Notes under the pieces: model-generated | What the model saw: the letters and a program-made list of their open reading frames with translations, nothing else | The model's database searches: none | Told to the model about the DNA's origin: nothing | Assembly (NCBI RefSeq): GCF_003352065.1 | Contig: NZ_CP025803.1 | Coordinates: 806,001-870,000 of the forward strand | Reading direction: 5' to 3' | From: Sulfitobacter sp. SK011 | GTDB taxonomy: Bacteria; Pseudomonadota; Alphaproteobacteria; Rhodobacterales; Rhodobacteraceae | DNA: 64,000 bases | Translations under genes and position numbers: made by a program | Shown: positions 20,650 to 29,660 of the stretch, in pieces | How the letters are laid out: the number at the start of each line of letters is the position of its first letter | How positions within the stretch are numbered: position 1 is the first letter of the stretch

Positions 20650-21663
20650 CTATCCGCCACAGATGTTTTGCAGGCGCAGCCAATCCGCATCAGACATCAG
20701 CGGCTCTGTCAGCTGTCCGTTCATCGGATCCCCTTCGATCAGGCTCAGAACATTTTCACCTGTAATATCAACGGCATAGGCATAAGGGGTGCTGCGCAAG
20801 GCAGCGACTTTGAACTGGGCCAGATGTGCCAGCGTTTCGGGCACGGTTGGTGGCCGCGCCATGAGGTGTTCCGCGTATCTGTCCAAGGCGGCGTCGCTCA
20901 CATCACCGGTGGTCAGCAAACGGAAATTCTCGCGGATGCCGACAGACCGCAACAGATCGTGCAATGGATCTTCGACGGCACGATTGGCCATTTCGGTCAG
21001 CACATAGCCGGCTGCGACATCAGGCTCTTCGTAATCTTCAATAACGCTGCGGCCCAACACGATCATGCCACCGGGCAAGTGCAGGCTGGTGCGGGGCATA
21101 TCCGGCAGGACGGTCAGTCTTCCCGCCTTCAGCCGCGCGCCAAGCCGCGCAAGGGCAGCTTGACCGTTGGCGTCGCTGCAAGCTGGGCCAGACACCCGTT
21201 CGACACGCTTGAGCAAAGCCTCGCCAATGCTGACCCGTTTGACGCCCGGCACAACCCTAAGGGTGTGATCCCGCATGGCACCGGGCAACCAGAAAACGGC
21301 AAAACCAACGACGACGGCAAAGGATATCAACATGCCAAGCCACCGCAACCTGCCGGGTTTCGGCCGGGTTCGGTCAATCGCACGCCGCAGCGTTTCGATG
21401 GCCTCGATCATCTGCGCTTCGTCTTCGGGCAGTTCAAGCGTTTCGCCGGGGTCACCATCGGGATGATAGATCGCAGGGCAAATGCCTGCATTGGCGCGCT
21501 CCACTGCTGCGAGCGACCAATGTGCCAAGGCCTGATCCTTGAGATCGCTGATGATCAACGTGGCATCACCAATCGACACAATCACCTCGCGCCGCTGCAC
21601 ATCGGGCGTTGCACGCCAAAGGCCAGTCGCCTCGATGCGGGCATATTTATTGAGGGCGGTCAT
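20650..21663 (-). CDS. M48-like membrane protein lacking the HEXXH site
   Basis: This 337-residue protein has a cytoplasmic N-terminal part of about 105 residues, one membrane segment at about 106-125 (LGMLISFAVVVGFAVFWLPG), and a periplasmic C-terminal half that follows the plan of M48 metallopeptidases: SLHLPGGMIVLGRSVIEDYE matches the peptidase segment just before the active site. Where M48 enzymes have HEXXH, this protein reads VLTEMANRA, so both zinc histidines are replaced (Thr and Asn) and only the Glu is kept. It is therefore probably an inactive peptidase relative with a structural or binding role. The M48 relationship is my inference from motif order; no function is claimed. Confidence 0.7.
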   Translation of the reverse strand: MTALNKYARIEATGLWRATPDVQRREVIVSIGDATLIISDLKDQALAHWSLAAVERANAGICPAIYHPDGDPGETLELPEDEAQMIEAIETLRRAIDRTRPKPGRLRWLGMLISFAVVVGFAVFWLPGAMRDHTLRVVPGVKRVSIGEALLKRVERVSGPACSDANGQAALARLGARLKAGRLTVLPDMPRTSLHLPGGMIVLGRSVIEDYEEPDVAAGYVLTEMANRAVEDPLHDLLRSVGIRENFRLLTTGDVSDAALDRYAEHLMARPPTVPETLAHLAQFKVAALRSTPYAYAVDITGENVLSLIEGDPMNGQLTEPLMSDADWLRLQNICGG

Positions 21664-21756
21664 GGGGCTGCTGCGGTGCCTTGTTGTTTTTAAGGCACTT
21701 TAGCATAGCTTGCGTCCGGGGCAATGGTGGCGTTCTGACCCCAGAGCGGCGGCATT

Positions 21757-23388
21757 CTAATCAACCTCAGCGGCATGTTTGCGCAGCTCAAACTTCTGGA
21801 TCTTCCCTGTCGAGGTTTTTGGAAGCTCCTGAAAAATGATCCGCTTGGGTGTTTTGAACCCGGCCAGCGTTTCGCGGGTGAATGCGATCAAAGCGGCCTC
21901 ATCGCCCTTCGCTCCGGGTTTGAGCTCAACAAAGGCGCAAGGCACTTCGCCCCATTTGTCATCCGGTTTGGCCACAACGGCGGCAAGGTTCACGTCCGGG
22001 TGGCCCATCAGAACGCCTTCAACTTCGACCGAGGATATGTTTTCGCCGCCCGAGATGATGATGTCCTTGGCACGATCCGCGATCTGGATGTAGCCATCGG
22101 CGTGCTGGACCGCCAGATCGCCGGAATGGAAATAGCCACCTGCAAAGGCCTCGCGCGTGGCCTCGGGGTTCTTGAGGTAGCCTTTCATCACCGCATTGCC
22201 GCGGATCATGATCTCGCCCTGGACACTGCCATCCATCGGCACCTGTTCCAGGGTGCTGTCGGTCACGGTGATGTGGTCCATCATTGGCATCGCGACCCCC
22301 TGGCGTGCTTTGATCGCGGCGCGGGCAGGGGCATCAAGCGTGTCCCAGTCCTGGCCGCGCCACAGACATTCGGTGACATGGCCATAGGTTTCGGTCAGCC
22401 CGTAAACCTGGGTGACGTTGAACCCCAGTTTCTCGATCTTGCCCAGCGTCGCGGGGGCAGGGGGGGCGCCTGCGGTAAAGACCTCGACCACGTGATCAAA
22501 ACTGCGGCGTTGGTCTTCGGGCGCATTGACAAGCATGTTCAGCACAATTGGCGCACCGCCAAAATGGGTCACTTTTTCATCCGCAATCGCGTCATAGATC
22601 GCGGTGGCAGTGACATCGCGACAACAGACAAGCGTGCCGCCAATCAGCGGCATCATCCATGTGTGGTTCCAGCCGTTGCAGTGAAACAGCGGCACGATCT
22701 GCATATACACCGGGTGCAGCACCATGCGCCAGCTGATCACCGTGCCCATGGTCATCAGATATGCACCGCGATGATGGTACACGACCCCCTTGGGTCGGCC
22801 GGTGGTCCCGGATGTGTAATTGAGCGCAAGGCTTTCCCATTCGTCCTGCGGCATCTGCCACGGAAATGCAGCGTCCGCCCCGGCCAGCACATCCTCATAT
22901 GCCGGATAACGCCCCGTTGCGGGAAATCCTGCGACGGGATCAGGCACCTCGATGATCTGCGGCGCGGTGCCTTTCATGGCAGCACAGGCAGCTTCGGCCA
23001 GATCGATAAACTGGGTATCCACCAACAGGGCCTTCGCGCAGCCATGGTCAAAGATATAGGCGACAGTGTTCACATCCAGCCGCGTGTTGATCGTATTCAA
23101 CACCCCACCACAGGCGGGCACACCAAAGTGCGCTTCGGCCTGGGCTGGGGTGTTGGGGATCAGCGTAGCCACCACATCGCCGGGGCCAATGCCCATGCCC
23201 GCCAACGCAGATGCAAGCCGGGTGCAGCGATCGTAGTACTGCGCATAACTGACGCGGTGGTCGCCATAGATCACGGCGGTTCGGTCGGCAAAGACATGGC
23301 GCGCCCGTGCCAGATGGGAAAGCGGAGTCAATGCCACAAAGTTTGCGGCACATTTGTCCAACCCGGTCTCGTCCTGCATCCAGCCCAT
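21757..23388 (-). CDS. Medium/long-chain acyl-CoA synthetase (AlkK-like)
   Basis: The 543-residue product is an AMP-forming acyl-CoA ligase. It has the P-loop YTSGTTGRPKGVVYHHRGAY, the VYGLTETYGH adenine-site segment, SGDLAVQHADGYIQIADRAKD and the C-terminal catalytic lysine in ELPKTSTGKIQKFELRKHA. The opening DKCAANFVALTPLSHLARA is typical of AlkK-type ligases used for fatty or alkanoic acids; the same fold includes methylmercaptopropionate-CoA ligase DmdB, so the acid cannot be fixed from sequence. The ATG at 23388 follows GGAGGG. It is divergent from the DMT transporter gene. Confidence 0.92.
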   Translation of the reverse strand: MGWMQDETGLDKCAANFVALTPLSHLARARHVFADRTAVIYGDHRVSYAQYYDRCTRLASALAGMGIGPGDVVATLIPNTPAQAEAHFGVPACGGVLNTINTRLDVNTVAYIFDHGCAKALLVDTQFIDLAEAACAAMKGTAPQIIEVPDPVAGFPATGRYPAYEDVLAGADAAFPWQMPQDEWESLALNYTSGTTGRPKGVVYHHRGAYLMTMGTVISWRMVLHPVYMQIVPLFHCNGWNHTWMMPLIGGTLVCCRDVTATAIYDAIADEKVTHFGGAPIVLNMLVNAPEDQRRSFDHVVEVFTAGAPPAPATLGKIEKLGFNVTQVYGLTETYGHVTECLWRGQDWDTLDAPARAAIKARQGVAMPMMDHITVTDSTLEQVPMDGSVQGEIMIRGNAVMKGYLKNPEATREAFAGGYFHSGDLAVQHADGYIQIADRAKDIIISGGENISSVEVEGVLMGHPDVNLAAVVAKPDDKWGEVPCAFVELKPGAKGDEAALIAFTRETLAGFKTPKRIIFQELPKTSTGKIQKFELRKHAAEVD

Positions 23389-23484
23389 GTCGGTCCCTCC
23401 CCAGCACTTCATGTCGCTTTAGGGGTTGAGTATTACGGCGCAGGCGTGACTTTGGAAGAGGTGAAAACGAACAAAGGGCAAGAT

Positions 23485-24417
23485 GTGACGACGGGTGATG
23501 TAAAACCGGGGCTGGCGGCACTGTCTGTATTGGGCGGGATGGCTACATTGGGTCTGACCGACAACTTTGTGCCCTATATTTCCGAACGTGGCTCGCTGTG
23601 GCAGTTCCATATGCTGCGCAGCATCATGGCGTTTGGTGTGCTGGGTCTCATCGTGGCACTTGGCTTTGGTGCACTGCGGCCCAAGCGGCTTGGTGCGGTG
23701 CTGGGGCGCAGCCTGTTTCAGGCGGGTGCAATGTTGATCTATTTTGGCTGTTTATCGGTGCTGCCGATTGGCGTGGTGGTGGCGGGGCTCTTTACCGCAC
23801 CGCTTTTTGTTGTGCTCATATCAATCCTGTTTCAGGGCAAAACAGTTGGCCCGTTTCGCTGGGCGGCGGTGGGATTGGGGTTTGTCGGTGCGCTGATGGT
23901 GATCCGGCCTGATCCGGATGCGCTGAACCTTGTCGCGTTCCTGCCAATTGTTGCGGGGTTGCTGTATGCCATTGGTGCCGTTGCAACCCGCGCATGGTGT
24001 GAGGGTGAGGGGACCCTGACCCTGACGGCAGGTTTCTTTGGCATGTTGGGGGTCTTTGGCACAATTGGTGTGCTGATGATGCCGGTTGACGGACCGCCGG
24101 GTCATGCGGGATTTGTTTTGCGGTCCTGGGGCCCGATGGATGCGCAAATGCTGTTCTGGATTGCGGTACAGGCGGTTGGATCGCTGTTGGGCATCGGTTT
24201 GATTTTTCGGGGCTACCAATTGGGCGAGGCCACCCATGTGGCGGTATTCGAATATTCGCTGCTAGTCTTTGCCAGCTTTTGGGCATGGGTGTTATGGGAT
24301 CAATCGGTGCCACTGCTTGGCCTTGTTGGTATGGCATTCATCGCGCTGGCGGGCATCATCATTGCGCTACGGTCAGGCGCACCTGTTGATATGCGCGGCG
24401 CATCAGTGCTGGAATAA
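23485..24417 (+). CDS. DMT-superfamily (EamA) transporter
   Basis: The product of about 310 residues has ten hydrophobic segments arranged as two EamA repeats, as in drug/metabolite transporters. Recognisable points are LRSIMAFGVLGLIVALGFG in the first repeat and RGYQLGEATHVAVFEYSLLVFASFWAWVLW region in the second. The substrate is unknown. There is no ATG start: a GTG at 23485 preceded by AAAGGG is the best choice, and a GTG at 23461 is an alternative. The stop overlaps the ribosome site of the sulfotransferase gene, so the two are probably an operon. Confidence 0.88.
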   Translation: MTTGDVKPGLAALSVLGGMATLGLTDNFVPYISERGSLWQFHMLRSIMAFGVLGLIVALGFGALRPKRLGAVLGRSLFQAGAMLIYFGCLSVLPIGVVVAGLFTAPLFVVLISILFQGKTVGPFRWAAVGLGFVGALMVIRPDPDALNLVAFLPIVAGLLYAIGAVATRAWCEGEGTLTLTAGFFGMLGVFGTIGVLMMPVDGPPGHAGFVLRSWGPMDAQMLFWIAVQAVGSLLGIGLIFRGYQLGEATHVAVFEYSLLVFASFWAWVLWDQSVPLLGLVGMAFIALAGIIIALRSGAPVDMRGASVLE

Positions 24418-24427
24418 GGACGATACC

Positions 24428-25075
24428 GTGATCATCAGTCGGGGCCGCGCGTATATATTTGTCCACATCCCAAAGACCGGGGGCACCTCAATGACGCTGG
24501 CGCTTGAGGACCGTGCGATGAAGAACGACATCATCTTGGGCGACACGCCCAAGGCGCGCAATCGGCGACGCCGCGTGAAAGATCTGCCATCACGCGGGCG
24601 GTTGTGGAAACATTCGACACTGGCCGATATTGACGGTCTGGTCGCACCCGATGAACTGGCCGACCTGTTCTGCTTTACCATGGTCCGCAATCCCTGGGAC
24701 CGGGTGGTCAGCTATTACCATTGGCTGCAAGAGCAGACGTTTGACCATCCGGCTGTTGGTCTGGCCAAGGCCCTGCCATTCGACGGGTTCTTGAACAATA
24801 CCAGCACCAAAGCCACGCTGCGCAATTGGCCCTCAACACGCTATATGCAGGATGCGCAGGGCACTAAGCGGTGCAACGCGTACATCAGGCTTGAATATTT
24901 TGCCGAGGATGCGGCCCCTTTGGTCCAACATCTGGGGTTTGATCTGACCTTACCCAAGGCGAACCGGTCGGACCGGCAACCAGATTTCCGGGGATATTAC
25001 ACCGCAGAAACCCAAAACATCATAGCCGAGTGTTGTGCAGAGGATATCGCGCTATTCGGGTATTCCTTTTCCTGA
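24428..25075 (+). CDS. Sulfotransferase-family protein
   Basis: The 215-residue product carries both PAPS-binding motifs of sulfotransferases: the 5'-phosphosulfate loop FVHIPKTGGTSM at about residues 11-22 and the 3'-phosphate motif FTMVRNPWDRVVSYYHWL near residue 80. It would transfer a sulfuryl group from PAPS to an unknown acceptor, in bacteria usually a glycan or lipid. The start is a GTG at 24428 with AAGGA overlapping the end of the transporter gene. The following region holds broken glycan-type genes, which hints at a once larger surface-polysaccharide locus. Confidence 0.85.
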   Translation: MIISRGRAYIFVHIPKTGGTSMTLALEDRAMKNDIILGDTPKARNRRRRVKDLPSRGRLWKHSTLADIDGLVAPDELADLFCFTMVRNPWDRVVSYYHWLQEQTFDHPAVGLAKALPFDGFLNNTSTKATLRNWPSTRYMQDAQGTKRCNAYIRLEYFAEDAAPLVQHLGFDLTLPKANRSDRQPDFRGYYTAETQNIIAECCAEDIALFGYSFS

Positions 25076-25266
25076 ATTATCATTCCGTTAATACATTCTC
25101 GGCGATTGGGGCAATTTCGTGAACCAATTCTGTGAAATCCACTCTTACTGTGGCCAAATGGGGCACCAATGCCCCAATTCCGCCTTATTTTTGACTAGCC
25201 TTGGACATGTGAATCACCCTTAATGGTTGCATTCACTGCAACAGCGCCCTGCCAAGGCGCATCACC

Positions 25267-25959
25267 ATGGGGATGGATGATATGTTTGGATGGAACAGTA
25301 AACCGCCGGGGATTCACCGCCGCTCAATTGAGACGAGTGGTGCCTATGACGGGGGACTTGCCGCTTTGACGCACGGTCTGATGGCGGGCACCCATGTTGC
25401 CTCAAACCTTGGTTGGCGTGTGATTGAAGCGCTGACAGTCGGCGACATGGTGCTGACCTTTGACCACGGCATGCGCGAGATTACGGAAATTCGCCGTTCA
25501 ACCGTTTGGCTGGATGCCCCCGAAACCTCCCCTGCAATGTGGCCGGTGATCATCCCTACAGACGCTTTGGGAAACCGCACTGAACTGACGCTTCTGGCGG
25601 ATCAGGGTGTGCTGGTGGAAAGCGATGCGGCCGCGGACATGTATGGTGATCCGTTTGCGATAGTTCCCGCGCATGTGCTGGAAGGTGTACGCGGCATTTA
25701 TCGCGCCGCCCCGCCGCATCAGGTCGAATTGATTGCCGTCTATTTCGCCGACGAAGAAGTGATCTATGCCGAAGGCGGCGCATTAATCCACTGTCCCGCA
25801 AACAGCCTGGCCCTCGACAAATTCATCGAGGCACAGCCTTCGACTTACGACGTCCTGAATATCCGCGACGCGGCGTTCTTGGCGGAATGTCTGACGATCG
25901 AGGATCAGATGCTGGCCAAAGGCAGTCCCGTTGACAGCCAGATGGTTGCGCACTGCTGA
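25267..25959 (+). CDS. Hint-domain protein without the splicing cysteine
   Basis: The 230-residue protein contains a Hedgehog/intein (Hint) domain of the type common in Rhodobacterales: GLMAGTHVASNLGWRVIEAL, then VGDMVLTFDHG, ALGNRTELTLLADQGVLVES and DMYGDPFAIVPAHVLEG. In self-cleaving Hint domains the first motif starts with Cys-Phe or Ser; here the equivalent position, four residues before the GT, is Gly, so autoprocessing is unlikely. No signal peptide is seen and there is no N-terminal effector domain. The start may also be one of the following in-frame ATGs at 25273 or 25282. The function is unknown. Confidence 0.82.
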   Translation: MGMDDMFGWNSKPPGIHRRSIETSGAYDGGLAALTHGLMAGTHVASNLGWRVIEALTVGDMVLTFDHGMREITEIRRSTVWLDAPETSPAMWPVIIPTDALGNRTELTLLADQGVLVESDAAADMYGDPFAIVPAHVLEGVRGIYRAAPPHQVELIAVYFADEEVIYAEGGALIHCPANSLALDKFIEAQPSTYDVLNIRDAAFLAECLTIEDQMLAKGSPVDSQMVAHC

Positions 25960-26180
25960 TCTGAGACGACACTTTGATCCTTTGGAGGGGGGCCAAAGAT
26001 TAGGACATTCACTTCGGGAAAAGGGGGGTCACATGGGCGGCCCTCTTTTTCTTTTGAGTGAGCAGCAGGTTTGAGCCCGGAGGTGCCGGTTTTCAACCGA
26101 TCAATGCAATAATTGATCCTTAGCCAATGACTTAGTGAGCAGCATCAAGCATCAGCGCGGTATGCCCGTTGGATGAAACA

Positions 26181-26788
26181 TCAGCGTTTTCGCAGAAGTA
26201 CCGAAATGTTGTCGTCCACTGTCATGGTAATCCGATTGACCAGTGTGGTGGTGAAACCCGCGCGCGCGGCGACATCCCGAAGGCTTTGTAAAGTGAAGTA
26301 GTTTACATGGTCAGGATAGCGAAAATCGCACCAATTCGGCCCCGGCACCAAACAGGCAATAGCCGCCACGCGCGCGCATCATCTTGTCCGATGTTTTATG
26401 TAAGCTGGTGGAAAGTTCGATACCAAAGGGGTCATTGGTGGCTTGATCCGTCCACCGTCGCCACAGCCGATGTCGCGCACATCGCCGTCGTTGAACCACC
26501 GGCGATAGGATTGGGTTTTATCGCGATACATGCCCAGAGAATTTCGAATCCGCCGCACCAGAGGGCTAAGAGCGGTCGACCCGGACGAGGACTCCTTTTT
26601 AGCTTCATAGGTTTTTCCCAGCCAAAATCTTCTTTGAGTGCCTCATACCCGGGCCGTTTGCGCAGGTAGACAAAACCACAGGGGTCACAGGCAGCCACCT
26701 GCCAAGGGCTGGATGAATAAGCGCTTTCAATCGTCGCATTTTTTGACGCGCAGGCCGGACAGTTGCGAAATGATGTATCGTCCTGCAT
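26181..26788 (-). pseudogene. Frameshifted and internally deleted SAM-dependent methyltransferase
   Basis: Three minus-strand reading frames together spell a class I methyltransferase. The N-terminal piece (from 26788) has a zinc-ribbon pattern, NCPACASK and CDPCGFVYLRKRPGYEALKED. The middle piece (26499-26326) has FGIELSTSLHKTSDKMMRARGGYCLFGAGAE. The last piece (26350-26181) has WCDFRYPDHVNYFTLQSLRD and ends TVDDNISVLLRKR. The three pieces lie in three different frames, and the SAM-domain part expected between the second and third (roughly 60 residues in relatives) is missing. The gene is therefore dead by at least one frameshift and one internal deletion. Related intact genes occur in glycan loci. 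Confidence 0.78.
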
Positions 26789-26955
26789 CCGTCAGAACCC
26801 GCCCGCCGAATAGTCCTGCAAATGCGCGATTGCTGCGCTTTGCCCACTTTTTCCAAGCTCGTGCCAACGGTGCGTGAGTCGACAAACGTGCCATCGATGT
26901 CGAAAAAAACTTTATCGTAGGGCTTTTCAAATCGAGAATTTTAACGTCTCCAGAT
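26789..26955 (-). pseudogene. Remnant of a HAD-superfamily hydrolase N-terminus
   Basis: Reading the minus strand from about 26940 gives FEKPYDKVFFDIDGTFVDSR, which is the start of a HAD phosphatase with the DxDGT nucleophile motif. Upstream, in a different frame, is PDLETLKILDLK, so a frameshift lies near 26925. After about 35 codons the HAD similarity is lost and the sequence runs into the methyltransferase remnant. The rest of the HAD gene (usually 200 or more residues) is absent. Confidence 0.6.
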
Positions 26956-27090
26956 CGGGGTTTCGCGGGCCATTGGGTGCCGCGATGAGATATAAAGTTA
27001 CCCTATGAGAAATCGGTTAGATATAAACATGTTGCTTTTTTAATGGCTGCAACGTCCCGCATTGCAGAGTTCCGCTCGAAGGTTCAAAGC

Positions 27091-27119
27091 AAAAAGGGAC
27101 GCCTCAGCGCCCCTTTTTA
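27091..27119 (-). terminator. Terminator after fadJ
   Basis: AAAAAGGG (27091-27098) pairs with CCCTTTTT (27111-27118) with an inner GC/GC extension. On the minus strand it follows the fadJ stop and ends in a T-run; it could work in both directions. Confidence 0.85.
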
Positions 27120-27137
27120 TCCGTTATGTCAACACGT

Positions 27138-29339
27138 TCACGCGGCCTTTGCGTCCGGGTCAAACCGTCCATAAAAGCTCTGACCCTTAGCTGCCATTTC
27201 GCGCAGCAGATCGGGGCAGGCGAACCGTTCGCCATACTTCTCGGTCAGTTGATCGCAGCGTTCCGCCGCATAAGGTGCGCCGATCATGTCGAGCCAGCTG
27301 AGCGGGCCACCAGACCACGGGGCAAAACCCCAGCCCAAGATCGCGCCGACATCACCCTCACGGATGTCCATCAGCACGCCTTCTTCCAATGCGCGCACGG
27401 CCTCCAAAGTTTGGCTGAACAACAACCGGTGCTGGACCTCGATAAGGTCAGGTTGATCATCGGACAGCGGGTACTTCTCTCTCAGACCTTTCCAAAGACC
27501 TTCGCGTTTGCCCTTGTCATCATAGGTATAAAAACCGGCGTTGGCTTTGCGGCCCAGACGCCCTTCGGCCTCCATCCAGAACACCAGTGGGTCGATGTCA
27601 TCGTTGGGGTATTCCGCGCCCATCGCGGCCTTCGTCGCGCGGGCAATCTTGGCCCCCAGATCAATCGATGTCTCATCCATCAACTGCAGTGGCCCCAGCG
27701 GCATACCAACAAGTTTCGCGGCGTTTTCGATGAGCGCAGGTTCAACACCTTCCTGAACCATCCGCACCCCTTCGTTGATGTAGGGGATGATGCAGCGGTT
27801 GGCGTAAAAGAACCGCGCATCGTTGACCACAATCGGCGTTTTGCGGATCTGGCGCACAAAATCGAGCGCCTTTGCCACGGCCCGGTCGCCGGTTTGCTTG
27901 CCCTTGATGATCTCAACCAACAGCATCTTTTCTACCGGTGAGAAAAAGTGAATGCCGATGAACTGGTCATCGCGTGACGATGCTTTGGCCAGATCGGTGA
28001 TCGGCAAAGTCGACGTGTTGGACGCAAAGATACACTCCGAAGGGATCACCGCTTCAACCTTCTTGGTCATTTCGGCTTTGACTTTCATGTCCTCAAAAAC
28101 CGCTTCGATGATCAGATCGCAACCCTTGAGTGCGTCCAGATCGGTGGTTGCGGTGATCAGGTCTAATGCGGCCTGCTTCTTTTCCTCGGTGGATTTCTTG
28201 CGTGCGATGCCCTTGTCGAAATAGCCCGCAGCATAGGCCTTGCCTTTGTCCGCGGCCTCTTGTGTTTGATCAATCAGCACGACCTCAATACCCGCCTGAA
28301 CCGACACCAAGGTGATCCCCGCGCCCATCATGCCCGCACCCAACACACCCAGCTTTTTCACACGCTGATCAGGCACGTCCGCGGGACGCACAGCGCCTTT
28401 TTCCAAGGCTTCCTTGTTCAGGAAGAGTGAGCGGATCATTGCACCTGATGAGGGGTTCATCAGCACATTGGTGAACCAGCGCGCTTCAATTTTGAGGGCT
28501 GTGTCAAAGGGCACCAATGCCCCTTCGTACACCGCAGAAAGCAATGCCTTGGCCGCCGGATAGACACCTTGGGTTTTGCCGTTCACCATCGCACTTGCCC
28601 CCACAAAGGTCATGAAACCCGCAGGATGATAAGGCGCGCCGCCGGGCATTTTGTAACCCTTTGCGTCCCATGGTTTGAGCAGATCGGCGTCCTTGGCATT
28701 CAACACCCAAGCATGTGCTGCCGCCATCGGATCATCCGCAACTTCGTCAATGATGCCTGCCTTCACAGCGGCGTCCGGCGACACCAGCTTGCCCTCCAGC
28801 AAGAACGGCGAAGCCGCCATCGCGCCCATTTTGCGCACGAAACGTGTGGTACCACCGGCACCCGGAAAAATCCCAACCATGATTTCCGGCAGGCCAATGC
28901 GGGCCTTTGGATTGTTGGCAGCAAAGATGCGATGCGTGGCCAACGGCAGTTCCAGACCAATGCCAACGGCAGTACCCGGCAACACGGAAACAATCGGCTT
29001 GCCACCTTTGTTGGTCTTTGGGTCCATGCCCGCGCGTTCAATCTTGCGCAGCATGTGGTGCATTTTCATCGTGCCCTCAAACAACCCGCGCGCCGGATCA
29101 TCGCCTGCGTCTTCTTTCATCTTGGCCAGCAGGTTCAGATCCATGCCACCGGCAAAGGATCCGTCCTTGCCAGAGGTGATGATCACACCCTTCACGGCCT
29201 CATCCGCCAAAGCGGCATCGACCAGATTGTTGAGTTGCTCAATCCCTTCGAACGACATCACGTTCATAGATTTCTCTGGGACATCCCAGGTGATCACGGC
29301 GACGCCATCTGCGTCTGTCTTCATTGTAAAATCGGTCAT
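27138..29339 (-). CDS. fadJ: Fatty-acid oxidation multifunctional enzyme (enoyl-CoA hydratase/3-hydroxyacyl-CoA dehydrogenase)
   Basis: The 733-residue protein performs the hydration and the second oxidation of beta-oxidation. It has an N-terminal crotonase domain (about 1-190, with [13 protein letters not shown] and the oxyanion segments), a 3-hydroxyacyl-CoA dehydrogenase NAD domain starting at [20 protein letters not shown] (about residue 330), the catalytic region [13 protein letters not shown], and C-terminal helical domains. Length and order match FadJ-type proteins. It is the last gene of the fadA-small gene-fadJ unit and has a good terminator. Confidence 0.96.
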   Translation of the reverse strand: MTDFTMKTDADGVAVITWDVPEKSMNVMSFEGIEQLNNLVDAALADEAVKGVIITSGKDGSFAGGMDLNLLAKMKEDAGDDPARGLFEGTMKMHHMLRKIERAGMDPKTNKGGKPIVSVLPGTAVGIGLELPLATHRIFAANNPKARIGLPEIMVGIFPGAGGTTRFVRKMGAMAASPFLLEGKLVSPDAAVKAGIIDEVADDPMAAAHAWVLNAKDADLLKPWDAKGYKMPGGAPYHPAGFMTFVGASAMVNGKTQGVYPAAKALLSAVYEGALVPFDTALKIEARWFTNVLMNPSSGAMIRSLFLNKEALEKGAVRPADVPDQRVKKLGVLGAGMMGAGITLVSVQAGIEVVLIDQTQEAADKGKAYAAGYFDKGIARKKSTEEKKQAALDLITATTDLDALKGCDLIIEAVFEDMKVKAEMTKKVEAVIPSECIFASNTSTLPITDLAKASSRDDQFIGIHFFSPVEKMLLVEIIKGKQTGDRAVAKALDFVRQIRKTPIVVNDARFFYANRCIIPYINEGVRMVQEGVEPALIENAAKLVGMPLGPLQLMDETSIDLGAKIARATKAAMGAEYPNDDIDPLVFWMEAEGRLGRKANAGFYTYDDKGKREGLWKGLREKYPLSDDQPDLIEVQHRLLFSQTLEAVRALEEGVLMDIREGDVGAILGWGFAPWSGGPLSWLDMIGAPYAAERCDQLTEKYGERFACPDLLREMAAKGQSFYGRFDPDAKAA

Positions 29340-29363
29340 ATCTTCTCTCCCGTTTTGGGGTGT

Positions 29364-29660
29364 TCAAGTGCGCCGCGGCGTGTAGTCGGCAAATTTCTCA
29401 AGCAGTTGTTCAATCAGGGCCAGCGTGACGTCAGGGCCATGCGCACAATCTTCTTCGCTCAGCAAAATGCGCTTGGACTGCTGGAAATAATTCCGGTCAA
29501 AGCTGTCGCTGGGATCGGGGCGGTATTTGAAGAACAACGGCGGCGCGTCCTGATACAGACGCACATAGTCGCCGTCATTTTCCACCTTGATTTCAAGGTC
29601 CATATCGCGCTTAGCGGCCAAGGCGGCCACCGCGTGAAAAGGATGTTTTGCGCCGGTCAT
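29364..29660 (-). CDS. Small protein translationally coupled to fadA, unknown
   Basis: I do not recognise this 98-residue protein. It begins [20 protein letters not shown], has no membrane segment or signal peptide, and is acidic with a helix-rich C-terminal half ([20 protein letters not shown]). Its ATG overlaps the last base of the fadA stop (TGATG), and fadJ starts 24 bases after its stop, so all three are translated from one message. The position between the two subunits of the trifunctional complex suggests a role linked to beta-oxidation, but nothing in the sequence says which. Confidence 0.82.
   Translation of the reverse strand: MTGAKHPFHAVAALAAKRDMDLEIKVENDGDYVRLYQDAPPLFFKYRPDPSDSFDRNYFQQSKRILLSEEDCAHGPDVTLALIEQLLEKFADYTPRRT

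Larger units (their letters stand above)
25960..27137. other. Decayed stretch without intact genes
   Basis: This 1.2-kb stretch has no intact gene. Its centre (26181-26960) holds minus-strand remnants of a SAM methyltransferase and a HAD hydrolase, listed separately. The left part (25960-26180) carries an imperfect hairpin before a T-rich tract near 26020-26055 that may end the Hint transcript. The right part (26961-27090) is AT-rich, and I see nothing else in it before the fadJ terminator. Confidence 0.7.

Noticed and set aside
21775..23484. N-terminal extension of the DMT transporter frame by about 570 residues
   Set aside because: The extension is antisense to the acyl-CoA ligase gene; the transporter is complete at 310 residues from the GTG at 23485.
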